Of a stretch of DNA of 29,465 nt, positions 16,342 to 22,606 are shown piece by piece. The notes beneath the pieces were generated by a model. The model was not told the DNA's origin. It ran no database searches and saw only the letters and a list, made by a program, of their open reading frames with translations. Both the position numbers and the translations under genes were made by a program. The stretch spans positions 1 through 29,465 of the forward strand of contig DJBY01000123.1 of the NCBI GenBank assembly GCA_002430605.1, read 5' to 3'. The stretch's first letter is position 1. Each line of letters opens with the position of its first letter. This stretch comes from Opitutia bacterium UBA5964 (GTDB taxonomy: Bacteria > Verrucomicrobiota > Verrucomicrobiia > Opitutales > Coraliomargaritaceae).

Positions 16342-16471
16342 ATCCTGCCCTCAGTGTCGCTTCGAAATTATAGGCCTGCCTAGGCGCGAGTGGCCGAGTG
16401 TGTTTGCCAACCTGCCCGCCGAAGCTTTGGCGTTGCAGGGTGGAGCCTGTTTGGGCTGTCGGCAGTGATCG

Positions 16472-16530
16472 GCGTGTGGGCGACTCGCCCACGTTGAGCC
16501 GATGTTGCGGTAAACGAGGGCGAGTCACGC
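16472..16530. repeat. degenerate REPIN-like inverted pair, element C
   Basis: Left arm 16472-16495 and right arm 16513-16530 are reverse complements apart from one substitution and six bases missing on the right: GCGTG-[TGGGCG]-ACTCGCCC-A/T-CGTT. The left arm holds a perfect hairpin GTGGGCGA-C-TCGCCCAC (16476-16492); the missing six bases remove half of that hairpin from the right arm. This looks like a decayed copy of the paired-hairpin layout seen at 1044 and 5485. Confidence 0.6.
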
Positions 16531-16761
16531 TCATTGCGAAGAATTTTGCAGAAGGCAGGCGAAACCTGGACCGCGCCTTGTCGAGCGATGTGTGAGCGTT
16601 GTAATCAATGCCATTCCCGGAAAGTTCGCTGTACCTACTTTTTGGCAAATGTCGCCAGATTGATGACTTCGGCGGATGTAAAATGCTCGGTGGTTTCGTG
16701 TGAGGTGAGCGGACGGGGGTAAATTGGAGAGTTTATCATGCCTTGGTGAACTTTTATTTAC

Positions 16762-16770
16762 TGTGAATAA
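16762..16770 (-). promoter_or_regulatory. DnaA box (TTATTCACA on the minus strand)
   Basis: Perfect match to the DnaA consensus TTATNCACA, read as TGTGAATAA on the plus strand, in the AT-rich part of the mraZ leader. A second box of opposite orientation lies 37 bases downstream. Confidence 0.55.
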
Positions 16771-16788
16771 GTCACTCAAATCCTTTGT

Positions 16789-16803
16789 TTTAAGTTACTT
16801 AAA
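16789..16803. promoter_or_regulatory. AT-rich perfect palindrome between two DnaA boxes
   Basis: TTTAAGT-T-ACTTAAA is a perfect 7-1-7 palindrome lying between the two inverted DnaA boxes. It has the form of a binding site for a dimeric regulator. No regulator can be named. Confidence 0.5.
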
Positions 16804-16807
16804 TCGC

Positions 16808-16816
16808 TTATCCACA
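16808..16816 (+). promoter_or_regulatory. DnaA box (TTATCCACA)
   Basis: Exact TTATCCACA, the strong DnaA-box form. Together with the box at 16762 it forms an inverted pair. A 7-base inverted repeat GGTGAAC (16745-16751) / GTTCACC (16821-16827) flanks the pair. Confidence 0.6.
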
Positions 16817-16849
16817 ACTTGTTCACCGCAGCATTATTGTAAAAAACAC

Positions 16850-16884
16850 TTGACGGGTGGGGCGTAGTGGGGCGATATGGGGCG
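16850..16884 (+). promoter_or_regulatory. mraZ promoter and MraZ operator (three TGGGGCG repeats)
   Basis: TGGGGCG occurs three times at 16858, 16868 and 16878 with an exact 10-base period. This matches the known MraZ operator of direct TGGG repeats one helical turn apart in front of mraZ. A TTGACG -35-like hexamer lies at 16850-16855; a -10 at the right distance would fall on the repeats (weak CGATAT at 16873-16878), so MraZ bound here would block polymerase. Autorepression of the dcw operon is inferred from this and from E. coli and mycoplasma MraZ. Confidence 0.8.
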
Positions 16885-16906
16885 AATAGGTTTACTTGGG
16901 TACAAC

Positions 16907-17380
16907 ATGGGATTATTAACTACAGGAGGATTTATTGGCGAATTTCGCCATAGTTTAGACGACAAAGGTCGTTTAACGATGCCTTCTGCGTGGCGCTCAA
17001 AGGGTGAGGATGCTGAGAATTATTTCTTGGCATTGCCTAGTGTTGAAGGGGGTTCTTCGGCATATGTGCGAGTTTTGTCTCCAAAGAGGATTGCTCAATT
17101 GGAAGAGACGATTTCGCAAATCAAGACGAGTGACCTCGAAGGAAACCGCATGGTGGTGGAGTTGATGTCGATGGCGCATCAATTTAGTTGCGATAAGCAG
17201 GGCCGCATTAATTTGAACGAGAAGTTAGTGCAGCATGCTCAGATCAAGAAGGGCGTTGTTCTGGTTGGGATCATGTCCACTTTTCATATTTACAGCGAAG
17301 AATTTAGAGATGCTGCTGTGGCCGAAGGGCCGAGCGATCCGACGACTCGTGCGGCTGTATTTCAGCGGTTCGGTCTTTAA
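16907..17380 (+). CDS. mraZ: transcriptional regulator MraZ
   Basis: A 157-residue MraZ with two SpoVT/AbrB-like units. The first has GEFRHSLDDKGRLTMPSAWR (residues 11-30) and the second QFSCDKQGRINLNEKLVQHAQIKKGVVLVG, each with the DxKGR-type DNA-binding motif. It is the first gene of the dcw cluster and normally represses it by binding direct TGGG repeats, which are present just upstream. The start is not certain. ATG 16877 lies inside the operator and probably before the transcription start. ATG 16907 adds eight residues to the usual N-terminus. A perfect AGGAGG at 16924-16929 lies within the frame and faces an ATT codon at 16934, where the family homologues normally begin. Confidence 0.93.
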   Translation: MGLLTTGGFIGEFRHSLDDKGRLTMPSAWRSKGEDAENYFLALPSVEGGSSAYVRVLSPKRIAQLEETISQIKTSDLEGNRMVVELMSMAHQFSCDKQGRINLNEKLVQHAQIKKGVVLVGIMSTFHIYSEEFRDAAVAEGPSDPTTRAAVFQRFGL

Positions 17381-17398
17381 TCAGAGATATCACAAGCC

Positions 17399-17632
17399 AT
17401 GCGTAATATATTCGAAACAATCTCCCGTCAGAATTTCAAAAGCTCCGGTTACTTAAGACATCCGAGCAGTGAGCGTCGCACGGAGTGGCAGTTTACGAGT
17501 CCACCGCATAGTCCATTTCAATCCGCTGACACTGTTCGCAGTGCCTTGCTTCGCCGCGAAAGTGCGCAGCACCGAAAAACAACAACAATCTCCTTACTGC
17601 AAAATTGTATAAATGTGCTCTTCCGTCGATGA
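17399..17632 (+). CDS. small ORF between mraZ and rsmH, unknown
   Basis: A 77-codon frame starting with ATG 18 bases after the mraZ stop and ending 20 bases inside rsmH, so it fills an otherwise empty 232-base gap in a compact operon. The predicted protein is basic and Arg/Ser/Thr-rich (SSERRTEWQF, LLRRESAQHRKTT), with no membrane helix or known motif. Codon choice resembles that of the neighbours. It may be a real small protein, or simply an open frame in a leader region. I do not recognise it. Confidence 0.4.
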   Translation: MRNIFETISRQNFKSSGYLRHPSSERRTEWQFTSPPHSPFQSADTVRSALLRRESAQHRKTTTISLLQNCINVLFRR

Positions 17633-18578
17633 TGCTTTGAACCCAGCTGCGAGCAGTGGCCACGTCCCCGTCTTATTTAATGAGACGTTGGAACTGTTGG
17701 CTCCGCGTGCAGGTGCGAAGCTACTTGACGGAACATTTGGCGGAGGTGGTCATACCCGTGCGCTGCTGTCTGCAGCCGAAGCTGTGACGCTTGTTGCCAT
17801 CGATCGCGATCCTGATGCGCAAGAACGCGCGAAGTTGGTGACGGATGAATTTGGTGAGCGGTTTCGCTTCTATCCCATGAATTTCGGCGCCCTAGCTGAT
17901 TTAGATGAGACAGGTTTTGACGGTATCCTTTTTGACTTCGGATTGTCTTCCTTTCAGTTGGATCAAACCGAGCGCGGCTTTTCGTTTCGTTTCGATGCGC
18001 CGGTTGATATGCGCATGAATCCTCAGGCGGGCATCAGTGCTGCCGATTTTTTAGAGACTTCCGACGAGGAGGGCCTGGTTCGTGCGGTTCGTAATTATGG
18101 TGAAGAGAAGCGCTGGCGTCGGGTCGTGCAGGCGATCATCGATGCACGTGGCAGCGGACGTCTTCAGCGCACGCACTCACTCGCGGCTCTGGTCGCGGAT
18201 GCGGTTGGCCCGACTCCACGTGGACGTAAGGCAGTGAACCCAGCGACACGCACTTTTCAAGGGATTCGCATTGAGATCAACGATGAGTTGAGCGCGATTG
18301 AGCGTGCCCTGCCAGCGGCGTTTAATCGTCTTGCTCCGGGTGGTGTGCTGGCCGCGATCAGCTTCCATTCGCTCGAAGACCGTATCGTCAAACGCTTCTG
18401 CCGTAAGATGGCAGGTCGCCCTGAGCACGCCAATGACTACCGTCCAATCGAGGAGCGCACTGTCCAAGCAAAAATGGTTTCGACCCGTCCAATCCTGCCA
18501 ACGGAAGAGGAAATTAAAATGAACCCACGTAGCCGCAGTGCACGTATGCGCGCCATCCGTAAACTTTCCAACGACTAA
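17613..18578 (+). CDS. rsmH: 16S rRNA (cytosine1402-N4)-methyltransferase
   Basis: A 321-residue RsmH (MraW). It methylates N4 of C1402 in the decoding centre of 16S rRNA using S-adenosylmethionine. Typical segments: HVPVLFNETLELLAP (17-31), the SAM motif LLDGTFGGGGHTRALL (37-52), VAIDRDPDA (61-69), FDFGLSSFQLDQTERGFSFR (107-126), DMRMNP (132-137), TFQGIRIEINDEL and SFHSLEDRIVKRF further on. The ATG at 17613 gives a 16-residue extension before the conserved HVPVL; a GTG at 17657 would give an N-terminus right at the motif. Second recognised gene of the dcw cluster, followed by ftsL after 13 bases. Confidence 0.95.
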   Translation: MCSSVDDALNPAASSGHVPVLFNETLELLAPRAGAKLLDGTFGGGGHTRALLSAAEAVTLVAIDRDPDAQERAKLVTDEFGERFRFYPMNFGALADLDETGFDGILFDFGLSSFQLDQTERGFSFRFDAPVDMRMNPQAGISAADFLETSDEEGLVRAVRNYGEEKRWRRVVQAIIDARGSGRLQRTHSLAALVADAVGPTPRGRKAVNPATRTFQGIRIEINDELSAIERALPAAFNRLAPGGVLAAISFHSLEDRIVKRFCRKMAGRPEHANDYRPIEERTVQAKMVSTRPILPTEEEIKMNPRSRSARMRAIRKLSND

Positions 18579-18591
18579 CTCCAACTGCCCC

Positions 18592-18969
18592 ATGAATAAT
18601 ATATCCCAAAAGGCCCGAGGCCGTATTCTCTTTTTTGTCATCGCGATGATCGCGATCACTGTTGGCAGTGGCTTTGCTATCGTTTGGATGCAGCAGCAGA
18701 TCTCTCGCACAGCAAAGCGCAGCCAACAGGTCGAGACACAGCTTGCCGAAACCGTCCGCAAACTGCGTCACCTCGATGAGCGTATTGCGACTATGCATCA
18801 GCCAGTTGTGCTGCAAGGCAAAGTAGCCGGCACGCTACGGCCTTCGTTGGATAAACAAATTGTCTGGGTGCGCGAAAGCAATGCACCGAGTGGCCGAGCT
18901 TACGCAATCTACGAGGCTTACGAAGCATCGATGGACTTGGCATTTCTCGACCTGAATACTCAACGCTAA
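18592..18969 (+). CDS. ftsL: FtsL-like cell division protein
   Basis: A 125-residue bitopic membrane protein: short basic cytoplasmic tail (1-11, ISQKARGR), one membrane helix (about 12-31, ILFFVIAMIAITVGSGFAIV), then a coiled coil (about 33-67, MQQQISRTAKRSQQVETQLAETVRKLRHLDERIATM) and a C-terminal region of about 55 residues. This shape and the place between rsmH and ftsI identify it as the FtsL position of the dcw cluster, although FtsL proteins share little sequence. It should sit with FtsB and FtsQ in the divisome and activate FtsWI. The frame is open upstream to 18538 but that part overlaps rsmH; ATG 18592 is the natural start. Confidence 0.78.
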   Translation: MNNISQKARGRILFFVIAMIAITVGSGFAIVWMQQQISRTAKRSQQVETQLAETVRKLRHLDERIATMHQPVVLQGKVAGTLRPSLDKQIVWVRESNAPSGRAYAIYEAYEASMDLAFLDLNTQR

Positions 18970-18984
18970 CCAGCTATCCCGATT

Positions 18985-19185
18985 ATGATGCATGTGACTT
19001 CTGATTATTACCGTGGAGGGGAACACCTGCCAGCGGACCAGGATGCTCTTGTGGAGCGTTCAGTTCGCTCTGTTCGTAACACGAGGAGCAGCATCCAAGC
19101 TGAGCCGCTGCGTCCATCGAATTGTACTATGCGCAGACTCGCTCGTCACTATAAAGACAGTCGCTCATCGAAGCACAGCGCTTAG
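18985..19185 (+). CDS. small ORF between ftsL and ftsI, unknown
   Basis: A 66-codon frame that starts 16 bases after the ftsL stop and ends 8 bases before the ftsI ATG, thus filling the gap exactly. The product would be basic and Arg/Ser-rich (ERSVRSVRNTRSS, MRRLARHYKDSRSSKHSA) with no membrane helix and no motif I know. Codon use resembles the neighbours. An alternative frame (19013-19318) is also open in the same place, which weakens the case. It may be a small protein, or spacer DNA. Confidence 0.4.
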   Translation: MMHVTSDYYRGGEHLPADQDALVERSVRSVRNTRSSIQAEPLRPSNCTMRRLARHYKDSRSSKHSA

Positions 19186-19193
19186 GGTTTTTT

Positions 19194-21008
19194 ATGAGCA
19201 AAGCATTCGTATCCACTGCACGTGCAGCACTAGTTTCGACCGCAGTGGCTTTTGCTTTTTGCGTCTTGATCGGGCGTTTGTTCTACTTGCATGTCTGGGA
19301 GCAGCAGGAGCTACTTGAGCATGTTGAAAATAATCGTAAGATGGTGCAAGTAGTCGAAGCGCGTCGCGGCAACGTCGTGGATAATCGAGGTAACTTGCTT
19401 GCGACCACGCATACTACAATCGATCTCGGCGTTGACCCGCAGTCTGTTCGCGAGGAAGATCGCGATAAGTTACCAGCGCTCGCCGCATTGATCGGTCAGC
19501 CGCTAGCGAAGATCGAAAAAACGATCAATACAAAGACGCGCAAAGGCTCTGAGCGTGCTAAAGAAGTTAGTCTAATAAAATGGGCGTATCTGGCCAAGGG
19601 GCTCGATGAAGATACTTACGACTTAGTTTGTGAATTGGGCATCAAAGGCGTGTATGGAAATCGCAAATACAGCCGCACGTATCCCAGTGGTCAACTGGCT
19701 GCGCATGTCTTGGGCTATGTGAATCACGAAGAAACTCCAGTGACCGGAGTCGAGCGTTTCTTTGATTACTATTTGCGCGGTCAAGATGGCTGGCGCGAAA
19801 CTGAGCGCGATGGTCGTCGTCGCGAAATGGCTCAGTTCCGTGAGCGTGAAGTTGATCCTGCAGATGGCTTGAATGTCGCACTCAGCGTGGATCTCATGGT
19901 GCAGCACATTGTCGAAAAAGAGATCGCTCGTTTGGCTGAGGAATACGATCCACAGAGTGTCAGTATCATCGTCAGTGAACCATCGACAGGTGCAGTGTTA
20001 GCGATGGCGAATTACCCGACCTACGATCCAAACGAATTTTACAATACCAAAAAATATCCAATCGATTCACAGCGTAACCGGGCACTGACCGATTTAATTG
20101 AACCAGGCTCAACCTTCAAGATCGTACCTGCAGCTGCGGCATTGAATGAGGGGATTGTCGATCCTGCAGATATGTTTCAAACCGGCGTCGCGCGGGTTAG
20201 CTACAAGGGCCGTTCGCTCAAGCTCCCAGGGGATCACCATACGTATGAGTCACTTTCGATGCACGATATCGTTGTGAAATCGAGCAATCGCGGCGCAGCA
20301 CACCTTGGAATGATATTAGGTGAAGATCGTTTGCACGATTACGCGCAGGCCTTCGGTTTTGGTGAGAAGACTGGTTTCGATTTGGGCGGCGAAGTGTCTG
20401 GGACATTGCATCCCGTTAAGAATTGGGACGGTCTGACGATCACACGTTTACCGATGGGCCACGCCGTGAGTGCCACGCCGATGCAAATCCATAGTGCGAT
20501 GTCGGTGATTGCGAATAAGGGTGTGCTGATGGAGCCGTTGATTGCGCAACGTGTTTTTGATACCGATGGTAATGATGTGGTTCGTTTTTCGCCGAAAGCC
20601 AAGCGCCGTGTCGTTTCCACTGAAGTGGCTAAAATAGTTGCCAAAATGTTAGTCGATGTAGTCGGCCAAGAGGGCACTGCTCGTCGAGCATCCATCGATA
20701 ATTATTCTGTCGCTGGTAAGACTGGCACGACTCAGAAGATCATCAATGGTCAATACTCTCGCCAACATCACGTGGCTTCTTTTAGCGGATTTTTCCCTGC
20801 CGATACACCTGCTTTGGTCATCACCGTTGTGGTGGATGATCCTAAGTCTAATGGTGTTGGCTATGGGGGCACCGTTTCTGCGCCAGCCTTTCGCAATATT
20901 GCGGAAGCCTGTATCGCTTATCTAGGTATTCGGCCAGTCAAGCCGGATACATCATTTCTCGCTTTAGAAAACTCTCGATATGATCGGTCTAGCCGAATTT
21001 CAAATTAG
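19194..21008 (+). CDS. ftsI: septal peptidoglycan transpeptidase (penicillin-binding protein 3)
   Basis: A 604-residue class B penicillin-binding protein that cross-links peptidoglycan at the division septum. A cytoplasmic tail and one membrane helix (about 9-31) are followed by the PBP dimerisation domain (about 55-220, starting EARRGNVVDNRGNLLA) and the transpeptidase domain. The active-site motifs are all present: STFK at 306-309 (Ser306 nucleophile), SSN at 363-365 and KTGT at 509-512. There is no C-terminal PASTA domain. It follows the ftsL position in the dcw cluster and its end is 85 bases before the murE start. FtsI works in a complex with FtsW, FtsL and FtsB; ftsW is not in this window. 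Confidence 0.95.
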   Translation: MSKAFVSTARAALVSTAVAFAFCVLIGRLFYLHVWEQQELLEHVENNRKMVQVVEARRGNVVDNRGNLLATTHTTIDLGVDPQSVREEDRDKLPALAALIGQPLAKIEKTINTKTRKGSERAKEVSLIKWAYLAKGLDEDTYDLVCELGIKGVYGNRKYSRTYPSGQLAAHVLGYVNHEETPVTGVERFFDYYLRGQDGWRETERDGRRREMAQFREREVDPADGLNVALSVDLMVQHIVEKEIARLAEEYDPQSVSIIVSEPSTGAVLAMANYPTYDPNEFYNTKKYPIDSQRNRALTDLIEPGSTFKIVPAAAALNEGIVDPADMFQTGVARVSYKGRSLKLPGDHHTYESLSMHDIVVKSSNRGAAHLGMILGEDRLHDYAQAFGFGEKTGFDLGGEVSGTLHPVKNWDGLTITRLPMGHAVSATPMQIHSAMSVIANKGVLMEPLIAQRVFDTDGNDVVRFSPKAKRRVVSTEVAKIVAKMLVDVVGQEGTARRASIDNYSVAGKTGTTQKIINGQYSRQHHVASFSGFFPADTPALVITVVVDDPKSNGVGYGGTVSAPAFRNIAEACIAYLGIRPVKPDTSFLALENSRYDRSSRISN

Positions 21009-21093
21009 CACGCTGCTCTCTTCGGTGAGCTCTCGCCAAAGTTACTCTCGAACACTCAACGTCAACCAAGTAAACAGTGAGCGTCGCTTTCCT

Positions 21094-22587
21094 ATGAACC
21101 CGAGTGTCAAGGAACTCATCGAAGGTATCGAACTAGTCGCTCGCAAGGGCGACGGTGATCGTGCAGTAACTTGCTTGATTACTGATAGCCGACGCGTGGT
21201 GCCCGGCGCGCTATTTTTTGCGATAGGTGGTCTACGCACAGATGGTAATTTCTATGTGGAAGAAGCCGCGGATCGTGGTGCGGTGACGATTGTTACTGAA
21301 CAAGATCTGGGTGCGCATTTCCCTGTCGATTTTATTCAAGTGAAAGATGTGCGCGAAACACTGGCGCTGGTGTCACGTCGTTTCTATGATAACCCCGATG
21401 AGAAGCTGCGTATCGCAGGCATCACCGGCACTAATGGTAAGACGACAGTATCGATGCTAGCACAGCATTTACTCGGTGGTCATGATTCCGTGGGTTTACT
21501 TGGCACGATTCGTTATGATCTGGGTAAGCGCACGCTGCCTTCATTCAAGACGACTCCCGAGTCCGTCGATGTGCATGCATTGCTCGGTCAGATGGTGGAT
21601 AACGGCTGCGAGGAAGCTGTGATAGAAATCAGTTCACACGGTATTGATCAGAAGCGTGTGCATGGGCTCAATCTTGAAATCGCAGTATTTCTGAATTTGA
21701 CACAAGACCACATTGATTACCACAAGACGATGGAGGCCTACTATGAGGCGAAGAAAAGTCTCTTTACGGGTGCGACTGGTAAAGCACCTAAGTCTGCGGT
21801 GATCAACATCGATTGCCCATACGGTAAGCGTTTGCACAGTGATTTGCCGAGCGGCTTACCTTCGGTGACTTTTGGGCTCAATGGGGATGCTTTGATTCGC
21901 GCTGAGAATGTCCAGCTCTTCGCAGATCGCACAGAGTTCGATTTGATCTGGCCCGAAGGTAAGGCTGCGGTGATATCGCCACTATTGGGTCGTTACAACG
22001 TGAGCAACTTGCTTGCCGCACTCGCGATCGGTCGCGCAAAGGGATATGACATCTCAGCGTTGTTGCATGCGTTGCCGAGCTTTCCCGGTGTCCCTGGGCG
22101 TATGGAGCGGATCAATGCAGGCCAAAGGTTTAACGTCCTTGTCGATTATGCGCATACCGATGATGCCTTGAAAAATGCTTGTGAAATGCTGCAAGAGATC
22201 ACAGTCGGGAAATTAATTGTGGTGTGTGGTTGTGGCGGTGATCGCGACCGTAGTAAGCGTGCGCCGATGTTGCGTGCTGCCTTGGAGGGTGCCGCGACTG
22301 TCTTCGCCACTTCCGATAATCCACGTTCCGAATCAGTTGAGCAAATATTTGAAGATATGCGTGAGGCCTGCACGCCCGACGTGGCGCAACGCGTGATGTT
22401 TATCAATGATCGTAAGCGTGCGATTTCGTTGGCATTGGATGTCGCGTCTCCTGGAGACTGCGTGCTGATCGCAGGTAAGGGCCATGAGACTTTTCAAGAG
22501 TTCGATGGCACCGTAATTCCGTTTGACGACCGCCAAGTCGCGGGTGAATTGATTCGTCTAAAAGCACTTAATACTAAGGAGGCATAG
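21094..22587 (+). CDS. murE: UDP-MurNAc-tripeptide ligase, meso-diaminopimelate adding
   Basis: A 497-residue Mur ligase that adds the third amino acid to UDP-MurNAc-L-Ala-D-Glu in the cytoplasm with ATP. Seen: N-terminal UDP-binding domain with TDSRRVVPGALFFAI, P-loop GTNGKTT at 112-118, the EISSHGIDQKRVHG block, the Lys-containing EAKKSLF (carbamoylated Lys in the family), LVDYAHTDDAL and DNPRSE at 408-413. The DNPR motif marks meso-diaminopimelate rather than lysine as the substrate. The frame extends to 20980, overlapping ftsI, but the ATG at 21094 (MNPSVKELIEG) gives the normal family length and N-terminus. Confidence 0.96.
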   Translation: MNPSVKELIEGIELVARKGDGDRAVTCLITDSRRVVPGALFFAIGGLRTDGNFYVEEAADRGAVTIVTEQDLGAHFPVDFIQVKDVRETLALVSRRFYDNPDEKLRIAGITGTNGKTTVSMLAQHLLGGHDSVGLLGTIRYDLGKRTLPSFKTTPESVDVHALLGQMVDNGCEEAVIEISSHGIDQKRVHGLNLEIAVFLNLTQDHIDYHKTMEAYYEAKKSLFTGATGKAPKSAVINIDCPYGKRLHSDLPSGLPSVTFGLNGDALIRAENVQLFADRTEFDLIWPEGKAAVISPLLGRYNVSNLLAALAIGRAKGYDISALLHALPSFPGVPGRMERINAGQRFNVLVDYAHTDDALKNACEMLQEITVGKLIVVCGCGGDRDRSKRAPMLRAALEGAATVFATSDNPRSESVEQIFEDMREACTPDVAQRVMFINDRKRAISLALDVASPGDCVLIAGKGHETFQEFDGTVIPFDDRQVAGELIRLKALNTKEA

Positions 22588-22606
22588 TGCATCGAAGGGG
22601 ACAGCT

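Larger units (their letters stand above)
16342..16906. other. gene-free region before mraZ
   Basis: No convincing gene was found in these 565 bases; the open frames here are Arg/Ser-rich shadows. The left part (16380-16550) is GC-rich and full of palindromes, including the near-palindrome CGCCGAAGCTTTGGCG and inverted-repeat element C. The part 16740-16850 is strongly AT-rich and carries two DnaA-box matches, a perfect 15-base palindrome and then the mraZ promoter/operator. The two halves differ sharply in base composition. Confidence 0.7.

Noticed and set aside
16381..16410. tRNA-like phrase (GTGGCCGAGTG) near the end of the M16 gene
   Set aside because: No acceptor stem, anticodon arm or T-arm (GTTCGA) follows at the right distance.
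16193..16648. 151-codon open frame on the minus strand in the gap before mraZ
   Set aside because: It overlaps the M16 3' end, crosses the palindromic elements, and its product is Arg/Ser/Pro-rich without any motif; it looks like a chance frame in GC-rich repeat DNA.
16741..16850. Chromosomal replication origin
   Set aside because: Only two DnaA boxes, no dnaA/dnaN neighbour and no skew calculation; kept as a regulatory finding instead.
19013..19318. 101-codon frame across the ftsL-ftsI gap into ftsI
   Set aside because: It runs well into ftsI in another frame; the 18985-19185 frame fits the gap better.
20980..21093. N-terminal 38-codon extension of murE overlapping ftsI
   Set aside because: Not like any Mur ligase N-terminus; ATG 21094 gives the normal protein.
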